Shown piece after piece: positions 1-11,520 of a DNA stretch of 64,000 nucleotides. The notes beneath the pieces are model-generated. The model was given only the letters and a program-made list of their open reading frames with translations, ran no database searches and had not been told where the DNA came from. The translations under genes and the position numbers were made by a program. This stretch comes from Cucumis sativus (Eukaryota > Streptophyta > Magnoliopsida > Cucurbitales > Cucurbitaceae): contig NC_026660.2 of the NCBI RefSeq assembly GCF_000004075.3, forward strand, positions 3,968,001 to 4,032,000, given 5' to 3'. Positions within the stretch are counted from its first letter, which is position 1. Every line of letters begins with the position of its first letter.

Positions 1-79
1 AAATTTTGATGGAGAAATCTGTTATCGGAATGAGAATTGGAGATAAAAGGAAGAAACTGCGAAGGCCTCTCTTTCTCAT
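1..79 (-). CDS. Possible first coding exon of a minus-strand gene leaving the left edge
   Basis: On the minus strand an ATG at 79-77 opens a frame that stays open to base 1 (26 codons). It begins Met-Arg-Lys-Arg-Gly-Leu-Arg, followed by a hydrophobic stretch (FFLLSPILIPI), which would suit a type II membrane anchor or signal sequence. Upstream on the same strand (about 80-206) the DNA is purine-rich with a GA run, as in many plant leaders, and is less AT-rich than the DNA beyond. No family can be named from 26 residues. It may equally be chance, so this is a weak call. Confidence 0.22.
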   Translation of the reverse strand, partial: MRKRGLRSFFLLSPILIPITDFSIKI

Positions 80-427
80 TTCCAAGCAGACCGCGGAAAT
101 AGTCGGTCCGCTCGTACCTCCATCCTTGCCGCCAAATGCTTTTGTTATTATATTCGGATATTCCATTCCCCTCTCTCTCTCTCTCTTTTCTTTTTTCTTT
201 TCTTAGTAAAATTAAAATTAAAGAATCAAAATCTTTTTTAATATGGAAAACAAATTAATCAAAATAATATTTATAAGCTTAATTTTTAAAAACAAAAATA
301 ACAAATAAAATTTTTTTGTTGTGACAATTCTATTTGTTATTTAGAAAATATGATGATTTAAATTTAAAATGTAGGTTTTAATTAATAAAATTTAGAAAAT
401 CAATGTATAGATTGATTGTTTTTACCC

Positions 428-497
428 TCTTAAGTGTGATTAATAGACCATGTGCGGAATTCAAGCTAAGCATAATTAAGCACACGTCTTAAGTTTA
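428..497. repeat. 70-bp unit with inverted ends, copy 1
   Basis: This unit is identical, base for base, to 1525-1594. Its ends are inverted relative to each other: the left end begins CTTAAG-TGTG-ATTAAT and the right end, read on the other strand, begins CTTAAG-ACGTGTG-CTTAAT. It resembles a very small MITE-like or foldback unit. No coding content. Confidence 0.7.
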
Positions 498-605
498 TAG
501 ATTGTGTCAATTGTCATAGGACTAAATGATTGACGGTCATTTAAGGTTAAATTGGGTTTTTGGTGTATTAGTTTTACTTTTCAGCCTATTGAGTTACCAA
601 TTTAG

Positions 606-783
606 GGTTCGTTTGGATTAACTTAACAAAAAATATTTTTAAAGAATTTGTTTTTGTTTAAACTATTTTTCTAAAAAAAATTAAATACAATTAAAAATCT
701 ATTTTATGTAACTTTCAAATATTTTAGTTTTTTTTCAAAATAATTTATTTTAAATTAAACACTCGAAAATGTAATCCAAACAC
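606..783. repeat. MITE-like repeat with CGTTTGGATTA ends
   Basis: The left end reads GTTCGTTTGGATTAAC and the right end near 770-783 reads GTAATCCAAACACC, an imperfect inverted repeat of about 14 bases enclosing a very AT-rich core. Related fragments appear at about 22967-23130 (CCCGTTTGAATTGAC start) and at about 54460-54612 (ending CATTCCAAACCGACC). I infer a dispersed non-autonomous DNA element family; no transposase is present. Confidence 0.4.
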
Positions 784-1524
784 CACTACTTTGGTTTTAA
801 ATCTATCCTAAATCCTAAAATTCAAAATGTTAGTTATTCTAATGGATTTTAACCTTTCAAATTTACGTCGTAGAGATTTCCAGCATGATAAATGTTAAAA
901 CTTTATATTACATGAATATACTTATAGTGTTTTGGGTGAGGACCATCATAAGATTATAATAACCACCTCTTGCTGCACTAAAAATCATTTTTGTATTTGT
1001 TAGTTAAGTACATTTAGCACGGTTTCAGATATCCCTATTTGCTACAAATTTTACTATTGCACATTCGTCGTTTTTTATTATTGGCGGCAGTATTTACATT
1101 TTATGCTCAAACTAAAATAGTTCACAACTCGAATACATATTGTTATAACTCGAACTAAAATAATATACATTCCAAATACAAACTTTTCTAACCTAATAAT
1201 TACAATCAAATGCCTCGTAAACTTATACTTTAGTTTGCTTTGTATACTTATAGACTTGTGAAACCTGCACCTAAAAATAGAAGATAAGAAATAAAAGTTT
1301 GACTAAGTGTTTGAATTTAGGTGTTTTGAGGTAGTTTTCGCGAGAAGAGGCAAGTTGCTACTTAAGAAAGGTTATGCGAGGAAAGGTTGGTTAGTTTGCG
1401 AAGAAGATTTCTTGGAGTAAAAGGTAACTATGCGATAAGGATGTTACGTGAGAAATGTTGAACGAGTAAGGTTCTTCTCGAAATGAAGTTTGACGAGAAG
1501 AAGTAAGGAAAGTTCGGAGAAATT

Positions 1525-1594
1525 TCTTAAGTGTGATTAATAGACCATGTGCGGAATTCAAGCTAAGCATAATTAAGCACACGTCTTAAGTTTA
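1525..1594. repeat. 70-bp unit with inverted ends, copy 2
   Basis: Identical to 428-497 and in the same orientation, 1,097 bases further on. The neighbouring sequences differ outside the 70 bases, so the pair is not part of a longer visible duplication. Confidence 0.7.
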
Positions 1595-1599
1595 CACGT

Positions 1600-2790
1600 G
1601 TACCATTATGAGTAAGAGTTGGCAAGCTAATATGAATTTAAGCATGACTGATATGATTTTGGAGTAGTAGAAATAAAGGACCACAGTCATTTGTTAGGAT
1701 TATTGTTTTGCCAAGTCAAAGAAGAAAATTCAATAGCTAAAGTGCTGTAATTTTGGTTTTGCAAGAAGGCTACGTGAGGAAGAAGAATAAGAGTCGTTTG
1801 TAGTGAAGTTTGTGAGTGTTTTCTCTCAAATAAATTTATGTTAAATGCTCTTTTATAAAGTTTCTATTGCATTTTGAAATAATGATTTTTAGAATGAAAA
1901 TTTCTAAAGAGATTTATGAGCAAAGATTATTTTATGTTCAAAGCATGTTTTAAATGCCTTAAAGTATTAATTGTAATTATAATTTCATTGATTATGAGTG
2001 GTTTTTCAAACCATTAGTTTCTTCCTATCAAGATGCTAACTTTTATGTGTACATAAAGAGTAAAAGTTACCATGAGTGAACGAGACTATGTGGTGATGGA
2101 AGCTGGTTTATGCGTTAAAGATAGTGTATAAAGCTTAGCAGCCTGAGCAGCAAGGACGAATATGTATACTCTCAAATGCTGATGATTTCAATAGTCTAAA
2201 TGTGAATTTACGTGACCTAGCTTAGAGAGCAAGTCAAGATCCTTGGTGAAGGAAAATATGAGACTAATGTGTGTTATGTGAAAGACATGTTATGCGAAAT
2301 GATATATAGTCTATGATTTCGATATATTATCTTGTTCCATTGAGCTGATTTGCGAAGTGATTTTTGAAAGGTATTACGAAAGGTTTCATAAAACCTCACT
2401 AAGTTTATAAACTTACGTTTTAAAAAAATTTATCTTTCAAAACTTAGGTGTTTAGGCCAAGAGGAGAGAAAGTTCGAGTTTACTAGGCGATAAGCTGCCA
2501 AGTGTTTTAGCTTAAATCGTAAATATTTTTTTGGTTAAGTGTTGTATTTGTATATTTATGTACTAAACTCGTTGTTAAGGAGTAAAACTTAAAATAGTTT
2601 ATCTTATTTGTTTTAAGTTTCCCTTGTCGCTGAAGTTCAGATTGTTAAGTTAAGTTGTTTTGGAAATGATGTAAAGTTAAGTTAAGGTCTTGAGTTGAGT
2701 AGTTTTGGCGTTTCTCCGCGTCAAGAATGATCAAGTGGCATCGCGTCTTGCAAGACAAACAAGTGGATCTGTAGGGCACGATGTGACACT
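1600..2790 (+). mobile_element. Possible decayed LTR (Ty3/gypsy-like)
   Basis: A stretch with moderate GC, no open frame, a block near 2393-2425 (hydrophobic-free AT-rich 'cctcactaag...aaacttacg' type sequence) and an ending near 2775-2790 of the form GGGCACGATGTGACA, which resembles the 3' ends of plant gypsy LTRs as I remember them. I could not find a matching start, target duplication, primer site or any gag-pol coding sequence, so the boundaries are approximate and the call is tentative. Confidence 0.28.
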
Positions 2791-4047
2791 TATTGTATTT
2801 TGTCAAAATTTAGTTTGAAAATGTCTAAAGCAAATTTGGAATGCACTTTTAATTTTGTTTTGTGTTTTTAAATTTAAAGCGGACACAAAAATTTTCAACT
2901 AAAAATATTATGCACATATGTTTAACTTTAATATTGTTGGTTTTAATCTTTATTTGCTACCATGTTTATTATTTCTCATTTATTATCTATTTATTTATTT
3001 GTTACCGTATTTAGACTAAAAATAGTATGCATCCAAAAATATACTAATATAACGTGTAATTTATTACAACTCACAAACTATAATAACTATATACCACAAA
3101 TAACTCAACATCTAAAAAAAAGAAACGATTTTAAGATTTTGATTGGTTTTGATTCTTAGTCAAATTATAGAAACAAAAAAAACGCCCTTAAAATCTATTT
3201 TTTTAGTTTTAAAAACTTGACTTATTGATTATGTTAAACGGCGGGTTCATCGGCCCAACTTTAGAATACTAAAAAAGAACATCATCAAATCATCATCCTT
3301 TTTGTTTTAATTAAACTCATTTCCTATTAAACTATTTCAAACTAAAGTATAAGAGTGACATTACACGTCAAATTTTAGAACAAAAAAAACCAAGTTTTAA
3401 AAAAATATATCATTTGAGTCTCCAAAGTTTTATTTAATTTTCTTAAATCAATAGTAAAACGCAAACAAAAAGCATCCTTTCTAGAGGTGAAAAAAGGGTG
3501 TTTATAATTTAATTTAAAAACAAAAGAAAAATATCATTTTGGCAACACATGAAGTATTTTTTGTTTTATATTTTCAAAACTTGATTTTTAAAAATAAGTA
3601 AAATAGTTTTGTTATTTGTTTCTCAAATTTATTGTAGAGTTGAACTAAGAAATTAAAAGAAAATAGATGTAAGATAAAATTTTCAAATATTTTAGAAAGA
3701 AATTGGAGTATTATTGAATAAGTCCATCAAATTTTAAAAACAAAAATCCATTTAGATACTAATTTAAGCATTAAAGTATTAAAGCATGAAGCGTTAGAAA
3801 TAGAACTTAACGACAAATAAAAGTGTATTAATAAATGAACCGAAGAATTAAACTTGAAAGTTCCAAATCCAACTTTAGAAACCCAATCGTAAGCATTGAG
3901 CTTGTGGACGAAAACGAGTCAAGGGCTACTGCCTGTCGTCACCTTTCGCTAATACCCTCCAGATCCACTCGAAATTACTGCCGCCACCGCCGCTGCTGCT
4001 CTTAGTGCCGGACTCTACCGACGAACGGCGGTACAGGTAGCCAAACC

Positions 4048-7000
4048 ATGGCGCTCCATTCCAGTTTCACAACGGTTGCATACGCGAATCCAGTTTCTTC
4101 ATCTAGGCAACGGCAACCATTTCATTTCCCTTACGTTTCCAACAATTCAATCTCGTGGACTCGTCACTGTCGAGCCTTAAGTCTCCCGTATTCCAATGTT
4201 TCTCCGTCACTGAAGGCTACGTTGTCTCCCACTGTATGATTCGATCGATCGCATTGTTTTTTCTTTATCCTAATTTGAGTTGTTTGGCGATTGATTTCCC
4301 ATGTAGTGAACGTCCTTGATGAATTGAAGGAAAACTGCAGTTGCCAATTTCTAGGGAATCGAAGTTCGTTCCGTCCGAACTTTGTTTATAATTGAACACG
4401 TTTTAGTTGCCGTATTTACAACGTGCTGGTTTGATCATCGGGAATTTGCTCCTTTTGATCCCGACTACTATTTGGAAAATTGTGTGGTTTGTTTCTTTTG
4501 AGGATTGAGCTTGGGTGTGTATGTTGGCAGGTAACGGCGCATGCAACACCAGAGCCTCTCAAAATCATGATATCTGGTGCTCCTGCTTCCGGTAAAGGCA
4601 CACAATGTGAGCTTATCACTCAGAAAGTGAGCAATTTCATTCATAATCGACCCTACGCAAAGCATCTTTTTTCTCTTACCGATTTGACATTGTGTTAGTT
4701 ACATAAATCTTATGAGAAGGGAAAAACCTAGATCTGGAGTCTATTGATTACATATATATTTTAAACGCCGTTTACTTGTATGATTTGATTTTCTTATGAG
4801 ACCTTCACGATTTTCTCCCTACGGGACGTACTCTGGTGGTTTTTGTTTTTTGTTTTTTTGGGCGGGAAAATGATAAATCGTTGAATTTTATCATACAAAC
4901 GTCTCTCCGTTGTGTGCTTCGAGGGGTACGTTATCTCTTTTTTTAATCACGAAAGATAATATTATCTTTTGAGATTTTTACTTGCTTTCATAGAAGAAGC
5001 CTAGTATATTCCAATTTCCAAGTGTAGTAAAAGAAAAGATTTTATGACATGTTAGGATGTAAGAAATTTCTTTCTAATCCAATAAATTATGCACCTTAAA
5101 GTACCAAGTTTACAGTTGTCTTCTCATAACACTCAGAGCTGTTTACTTTAAGATACACGTGAACATCATTCAATAACTACCAGCCTTTAAAGTGTATATG
5201 CCATTATCTAGGCTTAAAAGTTACTGATTCTAAAGACAGAGAGAAAACAGTTTGGGGTGCGCTACCTCAGACAGAGCTCTCTTGTGTTAGCCTTCCCCTC
5301 CGGAGATGGGAGCATTCTTCTATTTTGAAATCTTTCTAAGTATCTTGGTCAGGTTGACTATAATAAGCCTATACAATACCAAAGTCATAAATGAGCTTAC
5401 AGTTAGCTACTATTGGAAGAACACTTGTGAATATGTCTCGGCGTTTGGAGAGGGAGGATATAAGTTAAGAAAGTATATTCTTGGGGTATTTTCCATTTAA
5501 ATTTTTTACTATTAAAAAGGATAAAGATCATATGGTTCTTTAATAATTTTTTAGTATCATTGTGTCTGTTTCTTAGTTCTGAAATTAGTAGGCTGATATT
5601 ATTTCCACTAAAGTCTTACATGTTTCGACTGAACCTATCCCCTTTATCTGCTCACACTCAATTATTGTTATTGCCATTTTCTTAATAACCTACAGTATTT
5701 GTTTATGCTTGCTATAAATTTCTCATTTTCTATTGCCCATGGAGAATAGCAGACTGAATCAAGTCATTCTCCTATGTGCAGTATGGTTTGGTGCACATCG
5801 CTGCTGGAGATTTACTTAGGGCAGAAGTCAATAGTGGCAGCAAAAATGGGAAGCTGGCGAAAGAGTACATGGAGAAAGGACAATTAGTCCCTAATGATAT
5901 AGTCGTGCTGGTAGGAAACTCTATATTATTCCTTTGGTATGTGGTAATTTTCATCTGTAACATGTCTGTCGGAATCTTGTAGATGGTAAAGGAACGGCTG
6001 TTGCAACCTGATTCTCAAGAGAATGGTTGGCTCTTGGATGGTTATCCTAGGAGTTATTCTCAAGCAATTGCTCTTAAGGAACTTGGCTTTGAGCCTGATC
6101 TTTTCATTCTTCTTGAAGTAAGTGATTGAAATTTCATTTGAATTGCCAAGACAGAGAACTGATCAGTTCCAGTTGTTCTTTGTTTATAATTGGGTTTATA
6201 CGTGGAAAGAAGGAAGAAGGAAAAACTAAATTTAATGTTTGCAGATGAATTTGGATAATTGGATTGCATATGAAGATATGATCTTGATTTGTGTGGGATG
6301 ATTTTTTTTTTTTAATTTTTTAGAAATTAATTATGATGATGTCTAACCGATTACCAGAGCTTTAAAATAACATCACCTTCTTTGAATTATATGCCAAGGT
6401 GATTATAGCTTTTATTATTTTCCAGTCTTAACAAACAAACATCTGATCAGAGCTCAAAGACCAGAACTTTCAAATTACAATAACATCCACTTGTTATTGT
6501 AGGTCTCTGAAGAAATTCTTGTCGAGAGAGTTGTTGGAAGAAGATTAGATCCCGTTACTGGTAAGATATATCACTTGAAGTATTCTCCTCCTGACACTGA
6601 AGAGGTTGCTGCTAGACTCACACAGCGGTTTGATGACACTGAAGAAAAGGTATTTTCTATAATACTGCGTCTAATTTGGTATGTCATCTTGAATCATTCT
6701 CTATGGTAGTGTCTAAATTTCACAAGGTTTCATTTCGATCATTTACGGCAAGTTTATTAATCTTCATATTTCTGTTTGTGCCTGTTTCTGAGAAGTATTG
6801 ACCGTGTTCCTTGCAATTGGGTTTATTCAGGTGAGGTTAAGGTTGCAAACTCATCACCAGAATGTGGAGGATGTTCTTTCAATGTATCAAGATGTGACAG
6901 TTAAGGTATGCAATGGGGGGGATACAGAGTTAAGAAAGAGAGAGAACGTAGCTTTGTATGTAGCCTGCTGTTCGTTCTTTTACTTTTGGGAAGAAGTCTG

Positions 7001-7841
7001 GTAAATTCATTGATTTTCCTTGAGAATCTGAATAACTGAAGGTCCCATGAATTTGATGAATTTTCACTCATCACAATCTCTTTAGACTATTTCATCAATC
7101 TAGACCATTCTCGAAAGCCAATCTATGTTATTGACTTTCGAATTTTAGCCCACACAAATTGATTCAAGTATCTAGTTGACTACTGCAAAGATGGGAGGAT
7201 AAAGAAGACAAAGCATGCTTTGACCAATTGAGTAGTTCTCGCATAACTTTATTTTGTGACCACTCTCTTCTAAAACCATCACTATCATCAATCACGTTGC
7301 TTTTTGCAATGAAAATCCAACGCTAAGATAACTACTCTATAGGCTTCTCTTGTCAACTACCTATACTGATTTTACCGGTCGTGCTAGAGCTAATTTATGG
7401 CCCAAGGAGTTTGCATCTTCAGAAACTGTCACCTTGACTTCGCTAATAAGGAGATTTTTAAAAGATAATCTTGCCTTAAGAATACCTCTCAACTCCATGG
7501 GAAGGGACACATTTCCAGTAATCAAGTATCTCTTGAGTCTTCTTCAAAGAAATTGCAAATGATGAACACTATTGACTTGTATCTTTTGTTCTGCATCAGT
7601 TCATCATAATACTTGTGGCCTTTCTATTATTGGTCTCTGTATTTTGTTACGCCCGTGTATTCTTTCATTTTTTTTTTCTGAATAAAAACTTCTCATAAAA
7701 GAAATAATACTTGAGGACTATTTCCCTTCCTTTCAGGTAAATGGAAATGCTTCAAAGACCGATGTATTTGATCAAATAGATAGACTGCTAAGAGGACTTA
7801 TAGAGCAACGGAAGGCTGCTATAGAATCTCTGGCTGCATAG
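4048..7841 (+). CDS. AMK2: Adenylate kinase 2, chloroplastic
   Basis: Catalyses ATP + AMP to 2 ADP, balancing adenylates in the plastid stroma. Seven exons: 4048-4233, 4531-4626, 5782-5910, 5983-6117, 6503-6649, 6831-6905, 7737-7841 (873 nt, 290 aa), all with GT-AG borders and frame kept. Residues 1 to about 62 are Ser/Arg-rich and poorly acidic, as in a chloroplast transit peptide. The P-loop GAPASGKGT is at residues 78-86. Further family marks are GDLLRAEV (AMP-binding side), LDGYPRS, and [13 protein letters not shown] of the LID domain. The length matches the Arabidopsis chloroplast enzyme (about 283 aa). The start is the first ATG, preceded by GC-rich leader sequence. The next gene (CEPR2) is convergent, 3.7 kb away. 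Confidence 0.93.
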
Positions 7842-8829
7842 ATAACTCTGCAGCATGGATAGGTGAAGGTCCCTTTTAAGTATTGTGAGATTACATTCTC
7901 ATAAAATGGAAATTTTGTTATTATTTATTCTTTCTATCGGTGGGTAGGGAAGATAGCCCCTATCTATTATTTTACATTTTTATTATGGCTCTGTACAGAA
8001 GCAATAAACGTATGAAAATATCATTATGTAGTTAAGGGGTGGCTTGAGACGAGAAAAGCTTGTCCTACATTTATTTTCTACTTACTCTATTCAGCAATAT
8101 CAATTGAATGATTGAATGAATTGAAATTCCAAGGAAGAGTGATACATCTTATGGTTTTCTATTTCATTTTCTTATATTATGGTACGCGTAGTGTTTATTT
8201 ATGTTGTTTGATGATTTTTATGGCGAGCTGCGTTGGATGGAAACTGGAATTATTGTATGATGGAAAAAATGATCACTGAAGCAAATATCATCAGCTGATT
8301 AGGTATTTTTTAAAAAAGAAAACCAAATTACAAGAGAATTATACAAATAGCTTGAATTTCTAAGGGACAATGAATCCAAACGGGGACCAAGAATTTAACA
8401 AACTCCAAACAATGTGTAAAAACAATCAAAACAGCAACTGAAAAAATAGTATAACCATGAAAGAAGTAATCTTTGAAGAACTTGAAGGAAGATGCATCTC
8501 AGGAGGACAAAAGTGTAAGAGCTGAGCTATCTTGAAACCACAAAAGAACATATGTTCTCTTAAAAAATCATTAGCTACACGAGCTGGAAAGCTGCTTCCA
8601 TGACTTTTGAAACACAACTAAAAGACCAATCTTGAGGAGAATATATCTAAGCCTCATTTGAAAGGACATGCCATTTGACGTAACATCTTCTGATAACAAA
8701 ACTTCCAGGAATAGTTTACCAAAGTCTCGCTCAAGGATGACTAGTAGAACGACTTCTTCTTGTTAAAAACCCCTGCCCTCTTCTAGCTCTTCATTGCTTA
8801 CACTAATAGTAAGCACACCCAACGTGGTT

Positions 8830-9520
8830 TTTTTATAACTCTCTTTCCAAAGTTATCTTCCTTCCAGATAATAAAATTCTCCAAACACTTCCTATCTTTA
8901 TTGTAAAAATTGCCATCACATCGGGACAACTTAAGATCATCTTTTTGGATTCTTCAATTAACATTAGGTCCATATTATGTGTCTGCAAGACTCTTCTGAG
9001 GGCCAATTTCTTGGAGATGGGTCTTTCGAAACACTTGTGCTCCACGACACGATTTTTCGTTTTCAAATAATCTTCACTCTAGCAAAGGATGCTGCTGGAA
9101 ATTAGCCCAAAATTAGATTGCAATCGGCTACGAATGACTTCAGATGAACTGGAACTTCATAAAGCTAAACTTGAGACAAATGATCCAAAGCTGCTTGTTC
9201 AACTGTCGGTTCTTCTTCACACTGAAACAAAGCATTCAAATCAACTTCTATTGGTTCCTTTGATCTCTGCTTTCTTATTTCATTTGATTTCTCAAACTGG
9301 TCAAATTCCACACTACTTACACTGAATGGGGAGGCAAAATCAACTTTTCTTTTCTTTTCTTCTGAGATGGATCATTTGGAGTGTGAACTGGAATTCCTCT
9401 TTGAAGATTCACCTTGGTGTTGGGGAATGATAAAACAGAGCACTTAAATTTTGGAGGGAGAGATTTCTGGGCCTCTGATCTGTTGCTTTGCTGGGAGCTT
9501 GAACCTGTGAACAGATTTCT
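8830..9520 (-). pseudogene. LINE ORF2 fragment, region into the endonuclease domain (decayed)
   Basis: Read on the minus strand, 9520 down to about 9140 is nearly free of stops in one frame and gives a charged, low-complexity peptide (for example EEKKRKVDFASPFSVSSV). After a frame change, 9066-8833 reads ISKKLALRRVLQTHNMDLM followed by IEESKK, which resembles the start of plant LINE endonuclease domains (KR..L...L......D....QETK). It is interrupted by stops and truncated. The resemblance is from memory and the fragment is short, so confidence is moderate to low. Confidence 0.38.
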
Positions 9521-10239
9521 TCTAAATCATATGGATTAGAGTGAAAATATTTTTGTCCTAAAAGAAGTCTTCTTGGCTATCTCCAATATTTTCCTTCTTC
9601 TAACTGTTAATTTGCTTCCGTTGTATAAATTGAGATTATCAGTTCTTAATAATGTAATAGGTTTGATTGAATTAAATTGAAAAAATGATTTGAGAAACGT
9701 TCTTACCTTTAGATGTCTTGTCAATCTTAATACTAACTCATTATAGCGTCTCGATAGACTTTAGCATCTCTTTTGGATTAAATTCATGATATGAAGAACA
9801 AATCAAATGAGGGGAATAAAACCCCCTACTCTTCTCTATAACTCTCTTGTCCCTCTTGCTATCCGCGAGTTGAGACAAATTTTCTATTTATTATGATGAC
9901 TAATGTTATGTGTTGAAAATTTTAGGGACTGAAATAAGGCATGCATAATACTTGAGGGACGAAAACATTAGTTTTGACACAATTGAAGGCTTCTAAAAAA
10001 AGTTATTTTTTACTTTTTAATGGTAGGTACTTAGTTAACAATTTATGGTTGTAAATTTTTTTTAGAATCCAATTGATGGTATTTCCTGTATCATTCTTAA
10101 TATTGTCATCCAGTAACTGTTTTCTCATTCTTTTATCAATTCTCAATGAAAAGAAAAAGTTCTTTTTCATTTGGTTTTCGTCATCTGATAGTGAGACTTT
10201 GGTGGTTGTGGGCCTTCTTTCTATTATTTTACATAATCG

Positions 10240-10790
10240 GACTTTTTGGGTTGGGATCCTTCTGAGGGACTCCTGCTGTATGAACTCCCATTTGCTTTGT
10301 TCCACTCTTCTATTTAGGGTGCTTTAGTTTTCTCCTTCATATGGAAGATTTGAAATTCCTAAGAAAGTAAAGCTCTTCGCTTGACGAATCTTGCATTGGA
10401 GATTGAACACCCCCAGATCTTATCGTCTGATATATATATATATATTGTATTATAGTCCCAATGGTGTGCTTTTTTGCAGATGTCATGAGGTGATCATGAG
10501 GAGGATCTGGACCATCTCTTATAAGACTATCAGTTTGCTCACTCTTTTTGGAGTCGATGCTTTAATTTGTTTGGGTTGGCATTGGTGCACAACAAATAGG
10601 CTCTGTGTCGCTCTTTGAGTGAGGAGATTCTTAAATACTATCCCTTTTGAGGAGAAGGGTGTTATGACATGTATGTTATTTCGGATTTCATGGGGGTGTG
10701 GCTGGATGTGAATAGTAGGATGTTTAGTGGGATTTAGAGATCCTTGGAGTAGATTTGGTTGGCGAAAATTTTTCATTTTGTTTCTCTGAT
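10240..10790 (+). pseudogene. LINE reverse transcriptase C-terminal / zf-RVT relic
   Basis: Plus-strand translation gives the characteristic tail of plant LINE ORF2: IWKI, then IPKKVKLFA*RILHWRLNT (from 10355), then, in another frame, EDLDHLL (from 10501), FAHSFWSRCFNLFGLALVH, and GVWLDVNSRMF with IWLAKIFHFVSL (to about 10785). These match the zf-RVT layout (IPKKVKFF.W...HGR.NT; DHL...C.FA...W; WG..N.R.F). At least five in-frame stops and one frame change make it dead. The frame change coincides with a TA run at about 10430-10446. Confidence 0.75.
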
Positions 10791-11520
10791 TCCTCCAATC
10801 AAGCCCATGTGCTTCTGTCTCTTCTTTTCTTTGCAGGTCTGCAAGAGCTCCTCGTGGAGAAGGAAATGGTTGTAGGGTCTTACACAAGTTTCTAGAATTC
10901 TATAACACAACAAAGCAGTCTGCTGTTTGTAAGGACTGAAACATATATCAAATTTGTTGTAAACATGCCTGTAGATATTCACATTGACACCATTGCTGGC
11001 AGGGAGGTGGTTGGTGGATAGAATGTTTAAAAGCAATATCTGATACTATTTCTGACACGCAGCATGATCTGTTTCATGTCTTGTCATTATAGTCGGAGTG
11101 GTCTCATCGAGGTTACCGTAAATTTCACTTACACTCTAGATTGGTAGAATTGAGGCTAAAAAAATTTCTGGTTTGACACTTCCAACTTCAAAGTTGGAGG
11201 ATCATGTTCTTGACAGCAATACGTATTACATATATGACATAACAGAAAATTTTGTTTTTTTTTAAATGGGAAGGAAGATGGCTTTAGCAGTCTTCAGAAA
11301 AGAAAATTTTCTTATACACACTTCATTTGATGAGCTCTACAAATATATTATCCTTAGTTTTATGCTAAATTCCTTAGAGATCTCCATTCTTCAGAGCCTG
11401 CTAATTGGGTACATGCTATTGCTCTTATACTTGATGGGCAAAGCTTCTGATGGCAACCGTAAAAATCGTGAGTACCTTGATCATTACGGCGAAGACTTAT
11501 ATTACATTCTCAATGAAGAA

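Larger units (their letters stand above)
80..4047. other. Intergenic, AT-rich, with repeat relics
   Basis: No coding region could be supported. Contents: a CT microsatellite near 170-186, an inverted-end dispersed repeat at about 606-783, a duplicated 70-bp inverted-end unit (428-497 and 1525-1594), and a stretch at about 1600-2790 that reads like a decayed LTR. The last few hundred bases (3900-4047) become GC- and CT-richer and are the probable promoter and leader of the adenylate kinase gene. Confidence 0.7.
7842..11520. other. Convergent intergenic region with LINE fragments
   Basis: This lies between the 3' ends of AMK2 and CEPR2. About 7842-8280 is the presumed AMK2 3' UTR and flank (an AATAAA-like AATAAACG at about 8002). 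About 8830-9520 on the minus strand and 10240-10790 on the plus strand carry decayed LINE coding sequence, listed separately. The remainder has no supported feature; short open frames at 10003-10305, 10519-10887 and 10773-11036 on the minus strand lie against the LINE relic and look incidental. Confidence 0.6.

Noticed and set aside
10003..10305. 100-codon minus-strand open frame between the genes
   Set aside because: The plus strand at its upper end reads as LINE sequence; the minus-strand product is Lys/Arg-rich without resemblance.
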